A DNA stretch of 64,000 nucleotides from Chitinophaga sp. (lineage in GTDB: Bacteria > Bacteroidota > Bacteroidia > Chitinophagales > Chitinophagaceae). Below, piece after piece: positions 19,807 to 29,183 of this stretch; the first letter of the stretch is position 1; every line of letters begins with the position of its first letter. A program made the position numbers and the translations under genes. A model generated the notes under the pieces. It saw only the letters and a list, made by a program, of their open reading frames with translations, ran no database searches and was not told where the DNA came from. The DNA lies in NCBI RefSeq assembly GCF_017745275.1, contig NZ_JAGHZS010000011.1, forward strand, positions 124,001-188,000, written 5' to 3'.

Positions 19807-20592
19807 TTACTTCTTCTCCGCATTCAACACCTGTAATGCTTTATACGCCGCATTATGCAAAATAGTGAGGTGGTTTTCTGCGGGCATAGGCAAAAACGTC
19901 ACCGCCGCCTTTGCCGCCTGCAACTTTGTTGCCAGTGCTTTTGCATCGTCCTCCATTTTTTTGCCTTCTGTGCCCACAGCAATAAAAACCTGGGCATTGC
20001 CAAAAGGAGGTTTTACTTTGGTCAGCAACGATTCGTTGTCCCACCATAAACTTGGGCTGATAATCACATACCGGCTGAATAACTGCGGACGTTCAGCCAA
20101 CACCGTAGTCGCCAGCAAACCGCCTAAGGATTGCCCGATCAGCGTAGTGGTATCATTGGTCCGGAAATGTTGCTTTACATAAGGCTGCAGCTCTTTCTCC
20201 AGGAAACGGATAAATGGCGCAGAATGCCCGGTAGTAGGATAGGCTTTCCTATCTGCTTCAATGGTAGTAGGAAAGGTGAAATCACGCTTACGGTCTACGT
20301 TCGCGATCCCCACCACCACGGTAGGCGGCATTTGTTCGATCATGGTTAAAAACTGTACCAGTCCTACCATGTGTAGAAAATCTTCATTGGCCGATCCATC
20401 CAGCAGGTAAATCACCGGGTACTTCTGTTGGGTATTTTGTTGATATCCCTCCGGGAGATAGATATTCAGTGTGCGTGTTTCGTTGAGTTCATTGGACCGG
20501 AGCTGCTGTACCTCTCCAATAGTGAATGGTGTGGTTTGTGCATGTGCGGTGCTGACGAGTAAGATGCCAAACAAGAAGAATAACAGGCGCAT
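19807..20592 (-). CDS. Alpha/beta hydrolase, esterase D / Fes-like family
   Basis: YPVIYLLDGSANEDFLHMVG, nucleophile elbow LIGQSLGGLLA, ISPSLWWDNE; signal peptide. Confidence 0.88.
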   Translation of the reverse strand: MRLLFFLFGILLVSTAHAQTTPFTIGEVQQLRSNELNETRTLNIYLPEGYQQNTQQKYPVIYLLDGSANEDFLHMVGLVQFLTMIEQMPPTVVVGIANVDRKRDFTFPTTIEADRKAYPTTGHSAPFIRFLEKELQPYVKQHFRTNDTTTLIGQSLGGLLATTVLAERPQLFSRYVIISPSLWWDNESLLTKVKPPFGNAQVFIAVGTEGKKMEDDAKALATKLQAAKAAVTFLPMPAENHLTILHNAAYKALQVLNAEKK

Positions 20593-20772
20593 TTTTTTCT
20601 TTCAAACTTACACATAAAAAAAGATAGTCACCATGGCTGACTTAACAATGTCATAATATGTACCTCCTAACCCCAACACCTATACGCGTATTTAACATAT
20701 TTCACCGGCTTTCTCATTTTGATACGTTTTAAAGAAATAATGAGTCATTTGTGATAACAGCCAGTCCGTATT

Positions 20773-20789
20773 CCGGCTAAATTAGCCGG
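20773..20789. promoter_or_regulatory. Candidate operator palindrome upstream of the GH127-like gene
   Basis: ccggctaa-a-ttagccgg, 8-bp perfect arms, ~20 bp before the start codon. Confidence 0.35.
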
Positions 20790-20809
20790 ATAAATTGTGT
20801 TGACTGTTC

Positions 20810-22825
20810 ATGAAATTCGTTGCTATTATTTCCACGCTATGGCTGGGTCTTTCCTTAGCCACCCTGGCACAGGGGAAAAAAAACACCATCCCTGTGCCTT
20901 CTTATCATCCTAACCGCGCACCGCTTGCTCCTAAACCTTACCTGGCGCTTCCGCTGGGCGCTATCACGCCCAAAGGCTGGTTACACCATTTGTTGGTGCA
21001 ACAAAAAAACGGGGCAACCGGTCAACTGGATCAACTGTATCCACAGGTCATGGGACAGCGCAATGGCTGGCTGGGCGGCGACGGCGATCAATGGGAACGT
21101 GGCCCCTACTGGATAGATGGTTTGCTTCCGCTTGCCTATATCCTCAAAGACACTGCACTCATTGCCAAAGTAAAGCCCTGGGTAGAATGGTCGATCAGCA
21201 GCCAGCAGCCGGACGGCTATTTCGGGCCTGCCAAAGACTACCCCGCGGAACCAGGCATTCAACGCGACAATAGCCGCGACTGGTGGCCTAAAATGGTAAT
21301 GCTGAAGGTGCTCAAACAATACTATGATGCCACCGCTGATCCCCGTATTATTCACCTGATGACGAACTATTTCCGTTACCAGCTAAAAGAACTGCCACAG
21401 CATCCGCTGGATCACTGGACCTTCTGGGCACGCTACCGGGCCGGCGATAACCTGATGGTGGTTTACTGGTTATACAATATCACCGGGGATGCCTTCCTGC
21501 TGGATCTTGCCAAACTATTACACCATCAAACGTTTGACTATACAAACGCTTTCCTGCATACTTCCCTTTTATCTACCACCGGTAGTATCCACGGCGTAAA
21601 CCTTGCCCAGGGCATGAAAGAGCCTATGATCTACTACCAGCAACAACCGGATGCCCAATACAAAGCGGCTACCCTCAAAGGCCTGGAAGACCTGCGCCGG
21701 TTCAATGGTACGCCACAGGGACTCTTTGGCGGTGATGAAGCCCTGCATGGCAACAACCCTACCCAGGGCGCAGAGCTCTGTACCGCAGTAGAAATGATGT
21801 TTACATTGGAAAGTATCCTGGAAATAAGCGGGGAAGTAAGCTACGCGGATCAACTGGAAAAAATTGCTTTCAACGCTCTCCCTACGCAGATGTCGGCCGA
21901 CTTCATGACACATCAATACTTCCAGCAGGCCAACCAGGTGATGGCCACCCGTCATATCCGCAACTTTGATGTGAATCATAGCGGCACAGACCTCTGCTAC
22001 GGACTACTGACCGGCTACCCCTGCTGTACTTCCAACATGCACCAGGGCTGGCCCAAATTCACGCAAAACTTATGGTATGCTACCACCGACAGCGGCGTAG
22101 CTGCACTCCTCTATGCACCCAGTGAAGTGAAAGTATACGTAGGGGCGCAAATACCGGTTACTATCAAAGAAGAAACCAACTACCCTTTCGAAGAAAGTAT
22201 CCGGTTCACCCTGAACAGCCCGAAAAAAATATATTTCCCTTTTCACCTGCGCATACCCGCCTGGTGTAAAAACGGCATCATTAAAATAAATGGCCGCGTA
22301 TGGCAGGAGGCCAATGGCAACCAGGTAGTGAAGATAGCCCGCGAATGGGCTCCTGGCGATGTGCTCACACTGGAGCTTCCTATGCATCTCTATCAGCAAA
22401 CCTGGAACGAAAATTCTTTGTCGGTGGAACGCGGTCCGCTCACCTACGCCTTACAAATCGGCGAAACGGAACAACTCATCCACAATACAAAAGATCCGGG
22501 CGACTACGGTCAAACCTATACGGAAATACGCCCTGCCACCCCGTGGAACTATGGCCTCACAAATGGTCCGGAACATGGGCAATATAAAGTGGTGAAGGCC
22601 CCCGTGATTCCCCTTGATCCATGGCACGCCAAACAGGTACCCATCTCCATAAAAACTACTGCCCGAAGAATCCCTTCCTGGCAATTGTATAACGAAATGA
22701 GCGGACCCATTCCTAATATCAGTTATGGTATGGAAAGCGATGATAAAGAAGAAGAAATAACACTCATCCCCTATGGCTGCACCAGGTTGCGGATTTCAGA
22801 ATTTCCGGTGTTGGGAAACCGGTAG
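20810..22825 (+). CDS. GH127-like glycoside hydrolase (beta-L-arabinofuranosidase-like, former DUF1680), secreted
   Basis: Signal peptide; WERGPYWIDGLLPLAYIL, CTAVEMMFTLESILEISGEVSYADQLEKIAFNALP, TGYPCCTSNMHQGWPKF (paired Cys), VERGPLTYALQIGE. Confidence 0.82.
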   Translation: MKFVAIISTLWLGLSLATLAQGKKNTIPVPSYHPNRAPLAPKPYLALPLGAITPKGWLHHLLVQQKNGATGQLDQLYPQVMGQRNGWLGGDGDQWERGPYWIDGLLPLAYILKDTALIAKVKPWVEWSISSQQPDGYFGPAKDYPAEPGIQRDNSRDWWPKMVMLKVLKQYYDATADPRIIHLMTNYFRYQLKELPQHPLDHWTFWARYRAGDNLMVVYWLYNITGDAFLLDLAKLLHHQTFDYTNAFLHTSLLSTTGSIHGVNLAQGMKEPMIYYQQQPDAQYKAATLKGLEDLRRFNGTPQGLFGGDEALHGNNPTQGAELCTAVEMMFTLESILEISGEVSYADQLEKIAFNALPTQMSADFMTHQYFQQANQVMATRHIRNFDVNHSGTDLCYGLLTGYPCCTSNMHQGWPKFTQNLWYATTDSGVAALLYAPSEVKVYVGAQIPVTIKEETNYPFEESIRFTLNSPKKIYFPFHLRIPAWCKNGIIKINGRVWQEANGNQVVKIAREWAPGDVLTLELPMHLYQQTWNENSLSVERGPLTYALQIGETEQLIHNTKDPGDYGQTYTEIRPATPWNYGLTNGPEHGQYKVVKAPVIPLDPWHAKQVPISIKTTARRIPSWQLYNEMSGPIPNISYGMESDDKEEEITLIPYGCTRLRISEFPVLGNR

Positions 22826-22832
22826 ACATAAA

Positions 22833-22860
22833 AGAGGGGACGCCTGACCAGCGCCCCCTA
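22833..22860. terminator. Hairpin between convergent GH127-like and Lrp genes
   Basis: aggggacgc-ctgacca-gcgccccct followed by actttttaaa. Confidence 0.55.
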
Positions 22861-22874
22861 CTTTTTAAATTTAT

Positions 22875-23375
22875 TTATTTTTTATGCTGCAATTTCGTTT
22901 GCATGCCAGTTGTCAAATTCAGATCTACTTCAAACTTCGACTCCGCTAAAACAAACAGGCTACGGATCTTATAGATGTTCTCCAGCTTCGATAACTTACT
23001 GAGATTAAACTGCTCATAGGCTTCCATATCTGCTACCAGTACTTTTAACAGGTAGTCAAACTGTCCGTTCATTTTATAACATTCCATCACTTCCGGAAAA
23101 GTATTGATCTTCTGTTCAAAAGCCAGTAGCCGGTCGTGCCCGTGCTCCTTCAGCGTTACGCTGGTATATGCCACCAGGTTTTTACCCAGTTTATTTCTGT
23201 TGAGTACTGCTATATAACGTAATATATACCCTTCTGCCTCCAGCCGTTTTACCCTTTCAAATATAGAAGTAACTGACTTACCTAACCTGGAAGCAATCTC
23301 TTTATTTGTTGTTCTGGCGTCTTCCTGCAATATGTCCATTATACACATATCAATCTGGTCAGGTATGAAACTCAT
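22875..23375 (-). CDS. Lrp/AsnC-family transcriptional regulator
   Basis: HTH ILQEDARTTNKEIASRLGKSVTSIFERVKRLEAEGYI; RAM domain with MECYKMNGQFDYLLKVLVADMEAYEQF. Confidence 0.93.
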   Translation of the reverse strand: MSFIPDQIDMCIMDILQEDARTTNKEIASRLGKSVTSIFERVKRLEAEGYILRYIAVLNRNKLGKNLVAYTSVTLKEHGHDRLLAFEQKINTFPEVMECYKMNGQFDYLLKVLVADMEAYEQFNLSKLSKLENIYKIRSLFVLAESKFEVDLNLTTGMQTKLQHKK

Positions 23376-23558
23376 GCTCGTATTTTTATCAAAAATAGGG
23401 ATACTGTTACTGATTTAGGAAAAAAAGTCGGCGGCAGGCATTTTTTTTAGTTTTGTTTTCGCTTTTACCCGACTTGTTGTTATTACACCTCCACTTACTA
23501 TAATTTGCTCTTAGTAAAACACAAACCATCAGTTTGCTGTTATAATATATAAACCACG

Positions 23559-23592
23559 TTTGGAAGACGTACATCATCCTTCCATATTTTTT
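23559..23592 (+). promoter_or_regulatory. Candidate Bacteroidota-type promoter for the PEP synthase gene
   Basis: TTTG (23559-23562), 22-nt spacer, TATTTTTT (23585-23592), resembling TTTG/TAnnTTTG; 21 nt upstream of the ATG. Confidence 0.3.
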
Positions 23593-23613
23593 ATTCACTA
23601 AACTCATTTTTAT

Positions 23614-26025
23614 ATGAGAGAAAGTATTGTACTGCCGCTAAAAGCGGTGGGCATGGATGCTATTGCCCTGGTAGGCGGAAAATCAGCCTCGCTGGGAGAA
23701 ATGATTGCCAACCTCGACAAAATGGGCGTAGCCGTGCCCGACGGATTTGCTATCACCACTACCGCTTATTACCAATTTATGAAGCATAGCGGGTTGGAGA
23801 CATTTATCGCAGAACAGGTAGCTACGGTCGACTTTAACGATATCCTTACCCTGCGCAGAGCCGGGCAAAAAATAAGACAAGCCATCAGCAACACCCGGTT
23901 TCCACATGAACTGAGTGAGCAAATCATCGCCGCCTATCATGAGCTGTCACAGGAATACGGACAGGAACAAACAGACGTAGCTGTAAGATCTTCCGCTACC
24001 GCAGAAGACCTCCCCGATGCCTCTTTCGCAGGCCAACAGGAAACCTTCCTCAACGTAAGAGGTCCTGCTGCATTGATAGACGCGGTAAGAAACTGCTTCG
24101 CTTCCCTTTTCACCGACCGCGCCATCAGCTATCGCGCTAACTTCGGCTACGACCATTTTAGTATAGGCTTGTCCGTATGCGTACAAAAAATGGTACGCTC
24201 CGATCTCGGCGCTTCCGGTGTGGCCTTTTCCCTTGATACCGAATCCGGGTTCAAAGATGTAGTAGTGATCAATGGCTCCTTCGGCTTAGGAGAAATGGTG
24301 GTACAGGGTGCGGTATCGCCCGATGAATTCATCGTATTCAAACCCTGCATGCAAGCGGGTTTCACACCTATCATCGAAAAGAAGCTGGGCGTGAAAGATA
24401 AGAAAATGGTGTATGGAGAAAGCAGCGATGAAAGAACGAAAATTATCCCGGTAGAAAAAAAGCAACAGCAACATTTCTGTTTGAGTGATGTACAAATCAT
24501 GCAACTGGCTACCTGGGTGCGCGCCATTGAATCTTACTACTCTGATAAAAAAGGCCGCTGGTGCCCGATGGACATAGAATGGGCGGTAGATGGGCTCACC
24601 AATGAATTATACATTGTACAGGCACGCCCGGAAACCATTCACTCCAGGAAAGATCATAACCTGATCACCTCCTATTCCATTGATCATACCGACACGGCCA
24701 AAAAATTATTAAAAGGCATTGCCGTAGGTGATAAAATTGCTGCCGGCAAAGTGAATATCCTCTTTTCCCTCGATAACCGCTTAATCACCGGCAGTGAATT
24801 CAAACCCGGCGATGTATTGGTAACCGATATGACGGACCCCGATTGGGAACCCATCATGAAAATGGCCTCCGCTATTGTCACCAATAAAGGCGGACGTACC
24901 TGTCATGCGGCCATTGTAGCACGTGAAATGGGCATTCCTGCCATCGTTGGTTGCGGCGATGCCACGGAGAAATTAAATGATGGCCAGGAAATCACCGTCT
25001 GCTGCGCACAAGGCAGCGAAGGCATTGTATACGAAGGTTTATTGCCTTTCCGCGAAGAGCAACTGGACCTCACCAAACTGCCTGCTATACGCACTCCGTT
25101 GATGCTGAATGTAGGCTCCCCTTCCATGGCATTCCAGTTCGCACATCTGCCAAACAAAGGAGTGGGACTCGCCAGGGAAGAATTCATCATCAACAACTAT
25201 ATCAAAGTACACCCGTTGGCGTTATTAAAGCACAAAGAGCTGCAGGATGCTGAGCTCTCCGCTAATATAACACAACTGATACAAGGCCATGATAACGAAA
25301 CCGATTACTTCGTGAACAAACTGGCTTACGGCGTAGGAAAAATTGCCTCCGCATTTTACCCGGAAAAAGTAATTGTGCGCTTCTCTGATTTCAAAAGCAA
25401 CGAATACTTCAACCTCTTAGGTGGTAAATACTTTGAGCCAACAGAAGAAAATCCCATGATCGGCTGGAGAGGGGCATCGCGCTACTATTCTCCGCAATAC
25501 AAAGCCGCCTTTGAACTGGAGTGTAAAGCCCTGCTCAAAGTACGTCAAACCATGGGACTAAAAAATGTAGTGGTAATGATTCCTTTCTGCCGCACCGTAG
25601 AAGAACTTCAACTGGTACTGGCTACTATGGAAGAATTTGGACTACGCCGTGGCGACAACGGACTCGAAGTATACCTGATGGCAGAAATCCCCTCCAATAT
25701 TATGATGGCGGAAGAATTTTCCGCTTTCATTGATGGTTTCTCGATAGGATCAAATGATCTGACGCAGCTCACACTTGGTCTCGACAGGGATTCTTCCCTG
25801 GTGGCCAATCTTTACAATGAACTGAACCCGGCAGTACAGCGGATGATTTCGCACCTGATTAAAGTAGCGAAACAACAAAAAGTGAAAGTAGGTATATGCG
25901 GACAAGGACCATCCGACTTTCCGGAGTTCACAAAGTTCCTGGTACAACAGGGCATTGACAGTATTTCAGTTACACCAGATGCAATCATAAAAACGGTGAG
26001 AGCGATACATGAGGCGGAGAAGTAA
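23614..26025 (+). CDS. ppsA: Phosphoenolpyruvate synthase
   Basis: N-terminal PPDK ATP-binding domain (VGGKSASLGEMIANL, AVRSSATAEDLPDASFAGQQET), phospho-His loop GGRTCHAAIVAREMGIPAIVGC, C-terminal GICGQGPSD. Confidence 0.95.
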   Translation: MRESIVLPLKAVGMDAIALVGGKSASLGEMIANLDKMGVAVPDGFAITTTAYYQFMKHSGLETFIAEQVATVDFNDILTLRRAGQKIRQAISNTRFPHELSEQIIAAYHELSQEYGQEQTDVAVRSSATAEDLPDASFAGQQETFLNVRGPAALIDAVRNCFASLFTDRAISYRANFGYDHFSIGLSVCVQKMVRSDLGASGVAFSLDTESGFKDVVVINGSFGLGEMVVQGAVSPDEFIVFKPCMQAGFTPIIEKKLGVKDKKMVYGESSDERTKIIPVEKKQQQHFCLSDVQIMQLATWVRAIESYYSDKKGRWCPMDIEWAVDGLTNELYIVQARPETIHSRKDHNLITSYSIDHTDTAKKLLKGIAVGDKIAAGKVNILFSLDNRLITGSEFKPGDVLVTDMTDPDWEPIMKMASAIVTNKGGRTCHAAIVAREMGIPAIVGCGDATEKLNDGQEITVCCAQGSEGIVYEGLLPFREEQLDLTKLPAIRTPLMLNVGSPSMAFQFAHLPNKGVGLAREEFIINNYIKVHPLALLKHKELQDAELSANITQLIQGHDNETDYFVNKLAYGVGKIASAFYPEKVIVRFSDFKSNEYFNLLGGKYFEPTEENPMIGWRGASRYYSPQYKAAFELECKALLKVRQTMGLKNVVVMIPFCRTVEELQLVLATMEEFGLRRGDNGLEVYLMAEIPSNIMMAEEFSAFIDGFSIGSNDLTQLTLGLDRDSSLVANLYNELNPAVQRMISHLIKVAKQQKVKVGICGQGPSDFPEFTKFLVQQGIDSISVTPDAIIKTVRAIHEAEK

Positions 26026-26049
26026 GAAAAGTAGGAAAAGTTAGATGCT

Positions 26050-26081
26050 GATAAAACCCTGTGTTAACACAGGGTTTTATC
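26050..26081. terminator. Perfect 16+16 palindrome, bidirectional terminator between ppsA and the next convergent gene
   Basis: gataaaaccctgtgtt / aacacagggttttatc, no mismatches. Confidence 0.75.
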
Positions 26082-26091
26082 ATTTTAAAAA

Positions 26092-26718
26092 CTATTCTTC
26101 CAACTGTATAGAGTGGATGATATCCATTACCTTTTTAACAAACAACGACTCTCCACTTTGTCCTTTCTTCGACAAAAATTTAAATTCAAACAACACACCA
26201 TCGCGTTTTAAAATGGCCAATGCGTCGATATCGTAATACTGTAAACTTCCATCATGGCTTTTTTGAGCAACTCCGACTACAGCAATTAAATGCCTCCCCA
26301 CCTGTTGAATGGTATCTAGTACAAATTGCGCGTGAGCATTTTCTATCAAAAAAGATTTCTTCACATTGCTGCGAAATGACCTGAGCGCCACCAACGTATC
26401 AGTAGTGGTTTGCTTCAACGCTTCTTGTATAACAGTTAACTGCTCCACTGAATCTTTTTGGAAATCTTCATAAAACCATCCGTTTTCCAAGGCAACAGGA
26501 AAGGCTTTGGACTGAAAACGATATTTAATTTTATTGCAAGGTAAGCCACAATCGCCGTAATGTATCCACTGGAATGACGTATCCCAGGCAGTTGGCAGGT
26601 TCATTCTAATAGTGCCCCTGTTATCTTTCAATTTCAAGGTGGTATTACGTGAAGGCCCCTTTGAAGATTGACAGGCTGTAATTAACAGTACAATAATCAG
26701 GTTCAGGATAATACGCAT
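26092..26718 (-). CDS. Hypothetical lipoprotein
   Basis: Lipobox IVLLITACQSS; no family recognised. Confidence 0.65.
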   Translation of the reverse strand: MRIILNLIIVLLITACQSSKGPSRNTTLKLKDNRGTIRMNLPTAWDTSFQWIHYGDCGLPCNKIKYRFQSKAFPVALENGWFYEDFQKDSVEQLTVIQEALKQTTTDTLVALRSFRSNVKKSFLIENAHAQFVLDTIQQVGRHLIAVVGVAQKSHDGSLQYYDIDALAILKRDGVLFEFKFLSKKGQSGESLFVKKVMDIIHSIQLEE

Positions 26719-26911
26719 AGATTAAATGTAAGGGTTTTAAAGTTGAAAACTATTATCCTGTGAACGGCACACTATTAACATCATCCCAAACAATGAAGAC
26801 TATTAACATTATCAATGCACCTTTTAAACAGCATAGCATCAGGAGAAAAAAGTTATCTTGTATCTGATTTTAATGTATCTTAGTAATAGCCGACGATTCG
26901 TATCGTTACGG

Positions 26912-26964
26912 ACCTAAATCGAGCAATGAGAGAGAACATATAGACCCAAATTGAGCAATGAGAG
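26912..26964. repeat. Pair of 21-nt direct repeats upstream of the GH18 gene
   Basis: acctaaatcgagcaatgagag (26912-26932) and acccaaattgagcaatgagag (26944-26964), 19/21 identical, 32-bp period. Confidence 0.6.
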
Positions 26965-27095
26965 CGCGTATTTAACCCAACGCATTATGACGCTTTAACT
27001 ATGTTAGCCCATTATTAAAGCGCATCCTGCACTATATCAGACCATGATCCCATCATTGGCTAAAGGCATCATTTTTCACCATAAAATTCATCCAC

Positions 27096-28391
27096 ATGAA
27101 ACAAAAGTGTTTATTATTCCCGTTATTCTCTGCATTGTTCATTATTTTATTAGGTACTGCTTGTACCAAAAATCTACGATCCGATCAATTATCCGTCAAC
27201 AGTAACGCTTCTTTGGCGGCAGGCGCCAATGCAACAGCACTTAATGGTTCCCTGGATAGTCTGCTGGCATACAAAAGCCGTCCCCATGAAATTTATGCCG
27301 CCTTCTATCGCTTAGAAGGGCCCTGTTACGGACCGGCTCCATTCGGTACCAATTTTTCCCAGGTACCAGACAGCCTGGATGTACTGATTTTGTTTTGTTT
27401 TTCTCCTACATCCCCGGTAGCAAGCCAGGTTCCCGGATGGATCAGCACACTGCATACAAAAGGCACCAAAGTAATCCTGACAGGTGGATTAGACCTCGTT
27501 GCAGGCGCCACTCACGATTCTGCCGGCTATGCACTCACGGCGAAACAAATTATGGATAGTACCATCAATAAATATGGATTCGATGGTTATGATATTGACA
27601 TAGAAAGTAATCCCTCCGGCCAAACCCTGACCGATATGGCCGGTGTATACAAAGCACTTTCCGGTTACCTCGGACCAAAATCCGGTACCGGAAAGCTGCT
27701 CACCTTTGATACCAACCAGGATGGCAACAACAATCTTTTCAAAAAAGTATATACGATGGTAAACTATGTATGGTTACAGGCTTATGGTCGTGGCGCCAGT
27801 ACATTACAATCCACCTGGAATACCTTCTCTCCTTACATCCAATCAACACAATTTGTACCTGGCTTTTCATTCTATGAAGAAAGAGGATATCCTTCCAACG
27901 TTTGGTATGATATTACTTATCCGGTAAACGGTACCGGCCGTGCATATGACTATGCCCGCTGGGAACCTTCTACTGGCAAGAAAGGGGGAGTATTTGGCTA
28001 TGCAGTGGATCGGGATGCACCATTGACTTCTTCAACAGATAACACCGCCTACGCCCCTACTTATATTGTCAGTAAACAACTGATCGCAATAATGAACCCT
28101 GCTGGCGGCAATAACGGCACAACCGGTGTAGTGTTTTATCAGGATGCCAGTTATGGAGGCGCCGCCTCACAAGCCATCCCAAAAGGAAATTATACCTTAT
28201 CTCAATTACAGGCGAAGGGAGTGGTAAATGATTGGGCCTCTTCTGTAAAAATACCTTCCGGCTGGACCGTTATTATTTATGCAGATGATAATTTCTCCGG
28301 CACTTCATGGACACTTACCAGCAACAATAGCTGGCTGGGTGGCCTGAGTCCGAGTGCAAACGATAAAATGAGTTCCGCAAAAATCCAATAA
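27096..28391 (+). CDS. GH18 lipoprotein (endo-beta-N-acetylglucosaminidase/chitinase-like) with C-terminal beta/gamma-crystallin-like domain
   Basis: Lipobox LLGTACTKN; catalytic motif YGFDGYDIDIES (DGxDxDxE); C-terminal TGVVFYQDASYGGAA...NDWASS...YADDNFSGTSW...NDKMSSAKIQ. Confidence 0.85.
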   Translation: MKQKCLLFPLFSALFIILLGTACTKNLRSDQLSVNSNASLAAGANATALNGSLDSLLAYKSRPHEIYAAFYRLEGPCYGPAPFGTNFSQVPDSLDVLILFCFSPTSPVASQVPGWISTLHTKGTKVILTGGLDLVAGATHDSAGYALTAKQIMDSTINKYGFDGYDIDIESNPSGQTLTDMAGVYKALSGYLGPKSGTGKLLTFDTNQDGNNNLFKKVYTMVNYVWLQAYGRGASTLQSTWNTFSPYIQSTQFVPGFSFYEERGYPSNVWYDITYPVNGTGRAYDYARWEPSTGKKGGVFGYAVDRDAPLTSSTDNTAYAPTYIVSKQLIAIMNPAGGNNGTTGVVFYQDASYGGAASQAIPKGNYTLSQLQAKGVVNDWASSVKIPSGWTVIIYADDNFSGTSWTLTSNNSWLGGLSPSANDKMSSAKIQ

Positions 28392-28397
28392 TACATA

Positions 28398-28438
28398 AAT
28401 CAGAAAACCCACGTATTGATAACGTGGGTTTTCTGATT
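28398..28438. terminator. Bidirectional terminator between GH18 and LytTR genes
   Basis: aatcagaaaacccacgt-attgata-acgtgggttttctgatt, perfect 17-nt arms. Confidence 0.8.
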
Positions 28439-28483
28439 ACAAGTAATTTTACCATGGGAAGATAGCTCACGATCAAAAACAAG

Positions 28484-29179
28484 TCATCTCGGCATATTAA
28501 TTACCTCCATAAACTGTTTCATATAGGCATCCCCGATAGGCACGTTATAAGCACCTGTAAAAATGCGTTGTCGTTCTATGCTATCTATTTTATCCAGTGA
28601 GATGATATAGGATTTATGTACCCGGAAGAAACGAAATGGTGCCAGGATCTCTTCAAAGCTACGGAGATTTTGCAGGGTAAGAATTTTTTGTTGGGTAGTT
28701 TGAATCGCTACATAATTCCGCAGTGCTTCCACAAAAAGAATGTCTTTTACATCCACACGGACAATACGTTTATCCGTGCGCACAAAAATATAGTCGGTGC
28801 CGGCAGGTTGCGAAATGGCAGGCGTAATTTTAGCCTGCACCCGTTGTACGGCTCTTGCGAAACGTTCAAAGGACACGGGTTTCAACAGGTAGTCTACTGC
28901 CTCGCGGTCAAAGCTTTCTACGGCATATTCATCGTAAGCAGATACAATAACGATTTGTATACCAGGAGGCGCCAGCTGCATAAACTCGATGCCACTGAGC
29001 TCCTGCATTTGTATATCCAAAAATACGAGATCAATTTTTTCCTGCTTCAGAAAAAGCAATGCCTCCTGTGGATGGAGAAATGTTTTCACCAGCTGCAGGT
29101 CGGGTGTTTTATTGATAAAGGATACCAATACCTGTGCCGCTAACGGCTCATCATCTACTACTATACACTTTACTGCCAT
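28484..29179 (-). CDS. LytTR-family response regulator
   Basis: Receiver domain (KCIVVDDEPLAAQVL, VFLDIQMQELSGIEFMQ, VDYLLKPVSFERF) plus LytTR domain (DYIFVRTDKRIVRVDVKDILFVEALRNYVAI...FFRVHKSYIISLDKI). Confidence 0.95.
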   Translation of the reverse strand: MAVKCIVVDDEPLAAQVLVSFINKTPDLQLVKTFLHPQEALLFLKQEKIDLVFLDIQMQELSGIEFMQLAPPGIQIVIVSAYDEYAVESFDREAVDYLLKPVSFERFARAVQRVQAKITPAISQPAGTDYIFVRTDKRIVRVDVKDILFVEALRNYVAIQTTQQKILTLQNLRSFEEILAPFRFFRVHKSYIISLDKIDSIERQRIFTGAYNVPIGDAYMKQFMEVINMPR

Positions 29180-29183
29180 ATCA

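Noticed and set aside
23407-23607. 66-aa ORF between lrp and ppsA
   Set aside because: AT-rich Lys/Asn-heavy translation, falls across the divergent promoter region.
26045-26236. 63-aa ORF after ppsA
   Set aside because: Begins inside the perfect terminator palindrome and overlaps the convergent lipoprotein gene.
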